Source of the DNA: Enterocloster asparagiformis
Lineage (GTDB): Bacteria; Bacillota; Clostridia; Lachnospirales; Lachnospiraceae
NCBI GenBank assembly: GCA_018380885.1
Contig: JAGZSY010000010.1
Span: 95,534 to 159,533 of the forward strand
Direction: 5' to 3'
Length of the DNA: 64,000 nt
Shown here: piece after piece, positions 53,843 through 62,691 of the stretch
Numbering within the stretch: position 1 is the first letter of the stretch
Layout of the letters: each line of letters opens with the position of its first letter
Made by a program: the position numbers and the translations under genes
Notes under the pieces: generated by a model
Seen by the model: the letters and a program-made list of their open reading frames with translations, nothing else
What the model was told of the DNA's origin: nothing
Databases searched by the model: none

Positions 53843-54715
53843 CTACTGCTTTTTCAGGCGCACCACCGCCAGCTGCGGGCGGTTGTTCAGGCGGATATTG
53901 ATGGAGTGGGTGCCCAGACCGCGGCTGACAATCATCCGCTTTCCGTCCGTCTCAAAATTTCCCGCGCACCAGGGGATAAAAAACTGGTACTGGGGCGTCA
54001 TCACGCCGCCCAGGCCCGGGATACGGATGGTCCCCCCGTGGAAATGCCCGGCCAGGGTCAGGTCCGCCCCCCAGGCCGCGTACTCCTTAAAATACATGGG
54101 CGAATGCGCCAGCAGAATCTGAAATTTTTCCTCCCGCCCGGTTCCGCGCACCCGTCCCAGCCGGCGCATCAGATAATCCCGCGGCATGGGGTCCAGCTTT
54201 TGAAACAGCGCCTTGCGATAATACCGCCACTCCAGGTCCACCCCGGAAATCTCCACATCCGGCCCCCAAGCCGCCGTCCCGTCCTCCAGGTAGATCACGC
54301 CCATGCGCTTTAGCTGGTCCCGATAGTCCTCGTACAAGCCGCCGTAGGTCTCCCGCTCCCAGACCATGCGGTTCTCGTGGTTGCCGTTGCCGCAGTAAAC
54401 CGGAAACTCCCGGGTCAGCCGCCGGATCAGCCGGAGGGGCACTTGCACGTCCCTCTTTCCCTTGCACACCATCATATCGCCGCCGATCAGCACCGCCTCG
54501 GGTCTCACCTGCCGGATTGCAGCCAGAAGCTGCCGGTTCTCAGGTCCGAACTCATTGTTGTGCAAATCCGACAGAAAGACAAATGTCTTATCCTTCCGAA
54601 TCTTTTCCGACCGGATGCTGATCTCCTCCACGGAGAAATGCTGTTTCTCATATTCCGACCGGGCCAGGCAGGCCGCGGTCCCCAGCGCTCCGGCTGTAGC
54701 TATCCATCTGATCAT
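53843..54715 (-). CDS. Metallophosphoesterase (YkuE-like)
   Basis: 290 residues. Calcineurin-like metal ligands occur in order: FLSDLHNNEFG, LIGGDMM, CGNGNHENR, LLAHSP and LAGHFHGG. An N-terminal hydrophobic stretch (IRWIATAGALGTAACLA) could anchor or export it. YkuE and related enzymes act at the cell envelope on phosphoesters or UDP-diacylglucosamine-like lipids; the substrate cannot be read from sequence. Confidence 0.88.
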   Translation of the reverse strand: MIRWIATAGALGTAACLARSEYEKQHFSVEEISIRSEKIRKDKTFVFLSDLHNNEFGPENRQLLAAIRQVRPEAVLIGGDMMVCKGKRDVQVPLRLIRRLTREFPVYCGNGNHENRMVWERETYGGLYEDYRDQLKRMGVIYLEDGTAAWGPDVEISGVDLEWRYYRKALFQKLDPMPRDYLMRRLGRVRGTGREEKFQILLAHSPMYFKEYAAWGADLTLAGHFHGGTIRIPGLGGVMTPQYQFFIPWCAGNFETDGKRMIVSRGLGTHSINIRLNNRPQLAVVRLKKQ

Positions 54716-54784
54716 CCCGTCACCTCCGCAGGTCTCTCATTCCCGTCCAACTCCGTAAAACTGCCGCCAACCGCAAATGCCACC

Positions 54785-55456
54785 TCAGACCGCAAAAAAG
54801 CCCTCCTCAAACAGCCGGATCACGTCCAGAAGGCTTTCGCACTTCGCAGTCAGACGCGCCTCCAGCTCCGGGCCAGGGATGCTTAAATCCGGCACCATCA
54901 CCGCCAGGAAACCGCCGTTCAGAGCGGCATTGATTCCGTTGAAGCTGTCCTCCAACACGATGCACTCCTCCGGCTTTTCCCCCAGCATATCAGCCGCCAA
55001 ATAAAAAATCTCCGGGTCCGGCTTGGCATGGGTCACCATCTCCCCAAAGGCGTAAGCGTCAAAAAAGCCGTCGATGCCAGCCCCCCTCACATTCTGCTCC
55101 GTCCACTGGCGGCTGCTGGAGGTGGCCACCGCGGTCTTTATCCCCTGCTCTTTTAAATATGTAAGAAGTTCCCTCAGCCCCTTTTTCACCGGCACGCCGT
55201 TTTTCTGAATCTGCTCATAGGAAAAACTCCTCTTTTCCTCCAGAAACTGATCCACGTCCAACTCCGGCCCGAACATCTCGCCCAGCAGCAGCCGCACCGT
55301 ATCCGGCTTGCTGCCCCTCACCATGTCAAAGAAGTCGTCTCCCACCGAGATACCATACTTTCCGCCCACAACACGCCAAGCCTCCACCGACAGCTGTTCC
55401 GTGTCAAACATCAACCCATCCTGATCAAAAATCACCGCTTTTACCTTATACGCCAT
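54785..55456 (-). CDS. HAD-superfamily phosphatase (beta-phosphoglucomutase-like)
   Basis: 223 residues. Motif I VIFDQDGLMFDTE with nucleophile and acid-base Asp, motif II AVATSSSR, motif III Lys in THAKPDPEIF and motif IV VLEDSFNGINAAL. Cap type C1, as in beta-phosphoglucomutase and sugar-phosphate phosphatases. Presumably acts on a small phosphorylated metabolite. Single gene. Confidence 0.88.
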   Translation of the reverse strand: MAYKVKAVIFDQDGLMFDTEQLSVEAWRVVGGKYGISVGDDFFDMVRGSKPDTVRLLLGEMFGPELDVDQFLEEKRSFSYEQIQKNGVPVKKGLRELLTYLKEQGIKTAVATSSSRQWTEQNVRGAGIDGFFDAYAFGEMVTHAKPDPEIFYLAADMLGEKPEECIVLEDSFNGINAALNGGFLAVMVPDLSIPGPELEARLTAKCESLLDVIRLFEEGFFAV

Positions 55457-55537
55457 CGCTCTGTATATCCTCCGAACCTTTCATTTTCAGTCTCAGATAG
55501 TATCATAGCATAACTGCGGAAATTTTCAAAGTAAAAA

Positions 55538-55567
55538 GGCGCGGCAGAGCCCAAACCCTGCCGCGCC
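55538..55567 (-). terminator. Terminator of the rubrerythrin gene
   Basis: GGCGCGGCAG / CTGCCGCGCC with a ten-base loop; on the minus strand followed by TTTTTACTTT. Confidence 0.85.
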
Positions 55568-55581
55568 CACGCCCGGACGGA

Positions 55582-56181
55582 CTATTTGCCCAGATACCAA
55601 GGGGCCAGCTCCACACAGACAAAGTAGCCCTGCTCGTGCTTGCAGACCGGACACATCTGCGGCGCCTCCGTACCGAAATGGATATGGCCGCAGTTTAAAC
55701 ATACCCAGCCGGTTTTCACATCGGAGATAAACAATTTCCCGCTGCCCAAACGATCCGCCAGATACTGAAAACGTTCCCCGTGGGTCTTTTCAATCTCCGC
55801 GATCATGTGGAACGCATTTCCGATCTGGGTAAAACCCTCTTTCTTGGCGATATCTCCGAAGGATTTGTACACCACGTCGTACTCCTCGAACTCATTATGA
55901 GCCGCGGCGTTCAGCTGCGCCAGCGTATTCTGCTCCATATCCACCGGATAGCCTCCATCTATGAATATGGTCTCCTTATCCAGGGGTTCCAGGAATTTGT
56001 AGAATATTTCCGCATGCTCCTTCTCCTGGTTTGCCGTGTAGGTAAAAATCTGCTCCACCACCGGCATTTTCTGGAAACGGGCCAATCCCGCCGCAAACGT
56101 ATAGCGGTTTCTTGCCTGGCTCTCGCCCGCAAATGCGCGCATAAGATTTTTTGCCGTCTCGCTGTCTCTCAAATCTGGCAT
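55582..56181 (-). CDS. Rubrerythrin
   Basis: 199 residues. Four-helix diiron domain with FAGESQARNRYTFAA, EKEHAEIF and EIEKTHGERF supplying Glu/His ligands, then a C-terminal rubredoxin iron site CLNCGHIHFG...CPVCKHEQGYF. It reduces hydrogen peroxide in anaerobes, taking electrons through its own rubredoxin domain. Divergent from the lysine-rich HTH protein gene. Confidence 0.95.
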   Translation of the reverse strand: MPDLRDSETAKNLMRAFAGESQARNRYTFAAGLARFQKMPVVEQIFTYTANQEKEHAEIFYKFLEPLDKETIFIDGGYPVDMEQNTLAQLNAAAHNEFEEYDVVYKSFGDIAKKEGFTQIGNAFHMIAEIEKTHGERFQYLADRLGSGKLFISDVKTGWVCLNCGHIHFGTEAPQMCPVCKHEQGYFVCVELAPWYLGK

Positions 56182-56338
56182 AATTTATTTCCTCCTTTAA
56201 TCATCAATATCTCATACCCTTACTATCCCCTGGAAGCATATGGTTTATACCCGTATATTATCCATTTTTATTTCCTTGTGTTTCGTCTTTTTCCGTGTTA
56301 CAATCCAAATATGGATAATATTCAGAGGAGGAGAGCCT

Positions 56339-56941
56339 ATGATCCGTTATGACCGTCTGTGGAAAACCATGGAAGCCAAAGAGCTTACCCAATACCGTCT
56401 GATCAAACAGCACGGCTTCAGCGCCGGCCAGATCGGCCGTCTGAAAAAGAACATGCACGTGTCCACCCACACCATTGATACGCTCTGCACCATTTTACAG
56501 TGCGGCATAAACGATATCATGGAGTTCTATCCCGGCGACGCGGACAGCTGGACCGGTCCCCTGCCCGAGGAGGCGGCAGCCCCCGCTCCCCGCAAGCCCA
56601 AGGAGAAAAAAGCCGGCAAGGGCAAAGCCGCTGACGAGAAATTGGAAAAAGCCTCCAAAAAAGCCGAAAAGGAAAAGGACGAAAAAGTCGAGAAAACATT
56701 AAAAGAAAAGGACGGCAAGGCCGACGAGAAACCGACAAAGGAAAAGGGCGGCAAGGCCGACGAAAAACCGGCAAAGGAAAAGGGCGGCAAGGCCGACGAG
56801 AAGCCGGCAAAAGAAAAGGGCGGCAAGGCCGACGAGAAGCCGGTAAAGGAAAAAGCCCCCAAAGAAAAAAAGGCGGGCAAGAGCGAGAAGGCCAAAAAGG
56901 AAAAGGGCGACAAGAAGGGAAAGGGCGGGAAGAAAAAATAA
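56339..56941 (+). CDS. HTH protein with a lysine-rich repeat tail
   Basis: 200 residues from the ATG behind AGGAGGAG. The first 65 residues form a compact XRE/HTH_26-like domain (LWKTMEAKELTQYRLIKQHG, HVSTHTIDTLCTILQCGIND). From about residue 80 onward the protein is almost only Lys, Glu, Ala, Asp, Gly and Pro. It includes four 12-residue units of the KEKGGKADEKPA type (about 124-170) and ends KKGKGGKKK. The small HTH is common in Clostridia; the histone-H1-like basic tail is not, and could bind DNA or RNA non-specifically. Confidence 0.8.
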   Translation: MIRYDRLWKTMEAKELTQYRLIKQHGFSAGQIGRLKKNMHVSTHTIDTLCTILQCGINDIMEFYPGDADSWTGPLPEEAAAPAPRKPKEKKAGKGKAADEKLEKASKKAEKEKDEKVEKTLKEKDGKADEKPTKEKGGKADEKPAKEKGGKADEKPAKEKGGKADEKPVKEKAPKEKKAGKSEKAKKEKGDKKGKGGKKK

Positions 56942-56958
56942 CCTTCCCGATAAAAAAT

Positions 56959-56990
56959 GCCGGAGGCGGTTTTCATTTTGTGCCTCCGGC
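56959..56990 (-). terminator. Terminator of the 72-residue protein gene
   Basis: GCCGGAGGC / GCCTCCGGC stem, minus-strand tail ATTTTTTATC. It may also stop the convergent HTH gene. Confidence 0.8.
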
Positions 56991-57000
56991 GTACCTGTCT

Positions 57001-57219
57001 CTAATCCATGTATCCGGTGGTTTTATATGTATTGTACTGCTTTTTCAGTCTGACCACCAGAGAGCCGTCCGGCTCTTTTTTCTTGTCTACAATTACGTAC
57101 TGCGTTTTGTTGCGGTCCATCTTCTGGCAGAAACCCTCAAACTCCTGCTCCGGATTCGCATCATTCATGGTGTCAAATCGCATAGTCTGCAACAGGCAGG
57201 CACTCATGATTCTTCTCAT
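57001..57219 (-). CDS. Small conserved-looking protein, unknown function
   Basis: 72 residues, ATG nine bases after GGAGGA. A soluble sequence with FEGFCQKMDRNKTQYVIVD and SLVVRLKKQYNTYKTTGYMD. No family recognised. It has its own ribosome site and terminator, so it is probably real. Confidence 0.65.
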   Translation of the reverse strand: MRRIMSACLLQTMRFDTMNDANPEQEFEGFCQKMDRNKTQYVIVDKKKEPDGSLVVRLKKQYNTYKTTGYMD

Positions 57220-57429
57220 CAGGTCATTCCTCCGTATCTTTCTTTTTCTTTATTTTACCATTTCCATCGAAAAAATGTCAGCGTTTTTTATATTTGTCAC
57301 AATTTTTGTTGAATATTTCGACATATATGCCATCGTTTTTAGTGCAATATGTACATATCATAATTTGTTTAGGACATCCAACTTTCGCCATGTATTTCCA
57401 AAAATTGGGTAATTTCGGCTAACAATTTA

Positions 57430-57872
57430 TTACGCCCTAGTCCCTCGGGGTACGGCGTTTCCCGGGATACAGCGGCCGGCGGCGTCCGTCTCGCCGCCGG
57501 AGCGTGTCTGCGTCTGTTCGGTGACCTGCGAGCCACGGCTCATAGGCGGGAACCGGAAAACCTCCGCGTGGAGACAGCGGGGACCCGCGCCGAAATCCGT
57601 TTTACAGCAGCCCGCTATGCCGTACAGCCACGCCTTGGCCCCCATCGCATTCTCATCATCACCCCGACGGTTATACCCGGAAACTTTCCCCTCACATTAT
57701 GGGAGACGGAAGCCTCCGGCCAGCCCATTTTCTTTGCCCACAGCTTCACCAGTTCTGTGCCCAGAGACTGGATGAAGCGGGATTTTCTCTTCCCCAGGCC
57801 GGTTTTCACCGTACAATCCGAAAATATCTGGAGGCCAAAAAAGCATGGGGCCTGCAAGCTCCATGCTTTTTT
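57430..57872 (+). ncRNA. Candidate structured RNA (possibly 6S-like), tentative
   Basis: The 57220-57897 gap has no convincing protein gene. After an AT-rich stretch, 57435-57640 is GC-rich and full of paired segments: GTACGGC (57450) with GCCGTAC (57619-57625), CCGGCGGCG / CGCCGCCGG, and GAGCC / GGCTC. A plus-strand terminator at 57837-57872 has no plus-strand protein gene to serve. The long-range closing stem and about 190-nt core recall 6S RNA, but I could not match a diagnostic motif, and the terminator is shared with dacA on the other strand. Confidence 0.3.
57837..57872. terminator. Bidirectional terminator after dacA
   Basis: A perfect 12-bp stem AAAAAAGCATGG / CCATGCTTTTTT with a 12-base loop: T-runs on both strands. 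Confidence 0.85.
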
Positions 57873-57897
57873 ATGTTCTATCTTTCCGGCAGGGCGG

Positions 57898-59418
57898 TCA
57901 CTTCCACACTCCGTTTTCATCCACCCAGTAGCCGTCGGGCGTCTCAGTATTGGTGAGCATCACCCCGTTGCTTCCCAGATAGAAGTACTGATCATTGGTT
58001 TTCACCCAGCAATTCTTCGCCATCGCGCCGCTGGAGTGGAAATAATACCACGCGCCATTGTTGAACTTCCGCCATCCCACTGCCATATAGTCGTTGGGAT
58101 CGAACCAGTAGTCCTCCCCTGCAATCTTCAACCATTGGTTGGACGCCTTGGCGCCGTCCTCCTTGATGTAATACCAGCCGTTGGAATCCTTATTCCACCC
58201 GGCCGCAGTATTTCCTGTTCCGGGACCGCCGCCGTCGTTGTCTGCGCCCTCCTGGCTCTCCTGCTTCGCCAGCTCAAAGCCGTAGTCCAGCAGCGCCTTG
58301 GTGTCCGTGTAGTGGGTGGACTTGCTCTTCATCACCACCGCGATCATGCGGACGCCGTCCTTCTCCACAGCCGTCACCAGCGTATTCCCCGCCTTGGAGG
58401 TGTATCCTGTCTTGCCGCCGATGATTCCGGAGTAATACCGGGAGTCGTTTGGATACAGCATCTTGTGGCCGATGGAAATGGTCCTGGCTGCGTTTTTCTT
58501 CGTCGCCGGCAGCTCATAGGACAGGGTGGACGCCACCGTGCGCACCGTGCTATTTTCAAACGCCGCCTTGGCGATCAGGGCCATGTCGTTGGGCGTCGTG
58601 TAATGATTCGTGTCGTTCAGCCCATGGGGATTGGTAAAATGGGTGTTGGTGCAGCCCAACGCCGCCGCCCTGGCGTTCATCATATCCGCAAACTTGGCGT
58701 TGCTGCCGGCCACATGCTCTGCCAGGGCGTTGCCCACCTCATTGGCAGACTTTAACAGCAGGGCGTAAAGGCACTGGCGCACCGTCAGCTTGTCCCCCTC
58801 CACCAGGTTGAGGGATACGGCTCCCGCCTCCAGATTGGTGGTCGCTGTGGCGGAAAACGTCACGGTGTCGTCCAGATTGCAATTTTCCGCAACCAGAAGA
58901 GCGGTCATCAGTTTTGTGATGCTGGCGGGATAATACTTCGTATCCCCATTTTTCGAAAACAAGAGTTTACCCGTGGAAGCATTCAGAAGTGCTGCCCCCT
59001 CCGCTGCGATTGAGGGTTCCTCCACAACAGCTGCCTGCCCGGAATCAGCCGCAGGGGCGGAGGGATTCGACGACCCGCCTGGAGAATTGGAACCCGCAGC
59101 AGCCCCGGGCGCGGTGCCCTGCCCCTGCGTCTCCCCCTGACCGGGCGCGCTGTTCTGGCCGGGTGCGCTGTTCTGACCTGGCGCACTCCCTGCGGGGCCG
59201 CTCTGGTCCGCCTGTCCGCCTCCGGAAACCGGGCCATTCCCCGTCTGGCCAGTACCGCCTGGGCCTGAGCTCTCACCAGAGCCCAAGTTGGCCACAGAGC
59301 TCTCCTCCAGCGGCGTGATCACCGGCGTTGAGGCGTAGGCGAACGACGCCGGTCCCAACGCCAGCGCCATACTCAGGCATACGCTTGTCAGTGTCTTATA
59401 TGCAAATCGTCTTTTCAT
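57898..59418 (-). CDS. dacA: D-alanyl-D-alanine carboxypeptidase with wall-binding repeats
   Basis: 506 residues from the ATG at 59418 behind AGGAG. Sec signal (LTSVCLSMALALGPASFAYA), then a low-complexity Gly/Pro/Gln linker (about 45-135), then the penicillin-binding catalytic domain with S166-x-x-K169 (SITK), SANEVGN and GGKTGYTSKAGNT. The C-terminus carries choline-binding-type repeats (DSNGWYYIKEDGAKASNQWL, GAWYYFHSSGAMAKNCW) and ends TPDGYWVDENGVWK. It trims the terminal D-Ala of peptidoglycan stem peptides at the wall. Repeats instead of the usual C-terminal membrane anchor imply wall-bound localisation. Confidence 0.92.
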   Translation of the reverse strand: MKRRFAYKTLTSVCLSMALALGPASFAYASTPVITPLEESSVANLGSGESSGPGGTGQTGNGPVSGGGQADQSGPAGSAPGQNSAPGQNSAPGQGETQGQGTAPGAAAGSNSPGGSSNPSAPAADSGQAAVVEEPSIAAEGAALLNASTGKLLFSKNGDTKYYPASITKLMTALLVAENCNLDDTVTFSATATTNLEAGAVSLNLVEGDKLTVRQCLYALLLKSANEVGNALAEHVAGSNAKFADMMNARAAALGCTNTHFTNPHGLNDTNHYTTPNDMALIAKAAFENSTVRTVASTLSYELPATKKNAARTISIGHKMLYPNDSRYYSGIIGGKTGYTSKAGNTLVTAVEKDGVRMIAVVMKSKSTHYTDTKALLDYGFELAKQESQEGADNDGGGPGTGNTAAGWNKDSNGWYYIKEDGAKASNQWLKIAGEDYWFDPNDYMAVGWRKFNNGAWYYFHSSGAMAKNCWVKTNDQYFYLGSNGVMLTNTETPDGYWVDENGVWK

Positions 59419-59616
59419 TCCGTGTTCTCCTGATCCATCGTTTTTTGCCGCCCAATCCTCAGGCGGCTGTTCCGGGCATAGCAATGCGCTCCTCTATTTC
59501 CCGATTGTCCTGATTACCGGTAAATTACAAAATCACGTTCACACCTGGAATGCAGCTCATTTCTGATCCCATCCTGCCGCCTTCTGTAAGGGCGACGGCC
59601 TATGGTGCGTTTTTTT

Positions 59617-59645
59617 ATTATATCACAACACGGTGGGACTGAAAA
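59617..59645 (-). promoter_or_regulatory. Promoter of dacA
   Basis: TTTTCA (59645-59640), 17-bp spacer, TATAAT (59622-59617) on the minus strand; predicts a long leader of about 190 bases before the ATG at 59418. Confidence 0.6.
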
Positions 59646-59712
59646 TCCGATTTTCTGACAATAACCTTACAACTTTTTAAACAGCCGCCGGGAATTGACA
59701 ATTTTAAAACAT

Positions 59713-60729
59713 CTATTTTCTATGATTCAACTTATCAGACAGCATTTCCAGCTCCTCCGGATAGAAACAGTTGAACAGCGTACCCTCCCGGACCGCCTGC
59801 CGGCAGGCTTCCAAATCCATCCACATCACAGATTCCAGCTCCTCCTTCTGGAGTTTCAGTTTATGGATGTCAACGGGCTCCCGGTAAATATAGATAGCGC
59901 TGATCTCATTGTCCTTAAATATTTTCCCATTGAATACAGCCTCCCGGCACCCCCGATGGTATCCGATAAACTCCAGTTGTTCCGGCCTGGCCTGGATGCC
60001 CAGCTCCTCCTTAAGCTCCCTGAGCGCGGCGGGCAGGAAATCGTCCCCCGCCTGAATATGGCCGGCAGACGAGATGTCGTAACAGCCGGGATTTGAATCC
60101 TTATTTTGGCTTCGCTTCTGAAGCAGAACGTCCCAGCCGCCGGAACTGTTGTTCCTGACCACCCAGATATGAGCGGTACCGTGAGGATCGCCATTCGAGT
60201 GCACCAGCGCCCGTTCCCTGGCCACGCCGGTGACATTTCCCTCGCTGTCCCGCACGTCGAACAGTTCCAGCTCCCGGCCGTCCAGAGCAGCGTAGATCAG
60301 CCGATTCCCCCGGTACGAAAGCTTCAGGGAGAAGAAGGGGCGTTTCTCATTCAAAAGGCGGAAAAAGATCTTGTCGCCCTCCCAGAGATTCAGCCTCAGC
60401 ACATCCTCCTTATTCACCCATTCCAGCACGCCCTCGTCGCAGACAGTCACATCCCCCTCAAACTTGTCCGCCGTAAACAGACAAATGTACTCATCCTCCC
60501 AGCCCTGGGACGAGAAGGTGATGACGCCGCGAAACTGCCACGAAATAAGGGTCAGCCCGGTCTCCTCCTTTACCTCCCGCAGCACGCACTCTTCCGGGCT
60601 CTCCCCGGCCTCAAAATGCCCGCCCACGCCGATCCATTTATCCCGATTGACGTCGTGCTCCTTGCTCACCCGGTGCAGCATCAAATAGGCATTTTCCCGT
60701 TCAATATAGCAGAGCGTTGTAAGTTTCAT
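59713..60729 (-). CDS. Tandem double-NUDIX hydrolase
   Basis: 338 residues from the ATG at 60729; the longer upstream ORF is not supported. Two complete Nudix boxes are present: GGHFEAGESPEE with REVKEETGL (about 36-59) and AGHIQAGDD with RELKEELGI (about 225-250). The first half resembles MutT/YtkD-type 8-oxo-dGTP diphosphatases (TTLCYIERENAYLMLHRV); the second resembles the IPP-isomerase-like YfcD branch (GTAHIWVVRN, LLQKRSQNKDSNPGCYDIS). Fusion of the two types suggests two different nucleotide or pyrophosphate substrates handled by one chain. Confidence 0.88.
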   Translation of the reverse strand: MKLTTLCYIERENAYLMLHRVSKEHDVNRDKWIGVGGHFEAGESPEECVLREVKEETGLTLISWQFRGVITFSSQGWEDEYICLFTADKFEGDVTVCDEGVLEWVNKEDVLRLNLWEGDKIFFRLLNEKRPFFSLKLSYRGNRLIYAALDGRELELFDVRDSEGNVTGVARERALVHSNGDPHGTAHIWVVRNNSSGGWDVLLQKRSQNKDSNPGCYDISSAGHIQAGDDFLPAALRELKEELGIQARPEQLEFIGYHRGCREAVFNGKIFKDNEISAIYIYREPVDIHKLKLQKEELESVMWMDLEACRQAVREGTLFNCFYPEELEMLSDKLNHRK

Positions 60730-60932
60730 ATTGCACGTCCTTTCCCGAACTCCAAGCGCTCCTTGGGACGCCTGGTCCATTTTACATTTGTCGCGCCATG
60801 GGTAATCAGCGGCGCACCACGGCGGCCTGAACGCTGCTGTCCGCTCCGCTCCATGGCATTTTACAGCCCCGCACACCGTGATTGCGGCCCTTCCCACCGG
60901 GCGGAACAATCCCTCCAGACCATTGCACTCAA

Positions 60933-60959
60933 AAAGTCCGCCGATAAACAGCGGACTTT
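60933..60959 (-). terminator. Terminator of guaB
   Basis: AAAGTCCGC / GCGGACTTT stem with an eight-to-nine-base loop, followed by TTGAGTGC after extra T residues on the minus strand. Confidence 0.75.
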
Positions 60960-60971
60960 CGGATCGTCTTA

Positions 60972-62491
<1,520 letters not shown>

Positions 62492-62506
62492 TCAGTTAAC
62501 TGCTTG

Positions 62507-62529
62507 TTGTTAGTATTTAATACTAACAA
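62507..62529. promoter_or_regulatory. Palindrome over the guaB -10 element
   Basis: Arms TTGTTAGTAT and ATACTAACAA with a three-base centre. It covers the predicted -10, so a bound regulator would block the promoter. It does not match the classical PurBox. Confidence 0.6.
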
Positions 62530-62548
62530 ATTTTACAGAGCTTGTCAA
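62520..62548 (-). promoter_or_regulatory. Promoter of guaB
   Basis: TTGACA (62548-62543), 17-bp spacer, TAGTAT (62525-62520) on the minus strand. Confidence 0.75.
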
Positions 62549-62618
62549 ACAGAATCGTCCCCCTCTATTCATTGAATTTACTTATAGACGCTCATGAGCG
62601 ATTCTTATACCGATATAG

Positions 62619-62654
62619 AGCGGAGGTCCCGGCCAAATGGCCGGAACCCCCGCT
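62619..62654 (-). terminator. Hairpin after the LPKTG surface protein gene
   Basis: AGCGGAGGTCCCGGCC pairs with GGCCGGAACCCCCGCT around AAAT; the minus-strand tail CTATAT is only weakly T-rich. Confidence 0.55.
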
Positions 62655-62691
62655 TTACTGCTATTACTTTTTAAAGCTCAATTCGGTTGGA

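Noticed and set aside
57430-57897. RNase P RNA or tmRNA in the dacA gap
   Set aside because: Neither the rnpB GAGGAAAGTCC core nor the tmRNA ends are present on either strand.
57568-58755. 395-codon plus-strand frame in the gap before dacA
   Set aside because: Mostly antisense to dacA and it crosses a strong terminator; the unique part has no protein-like character.
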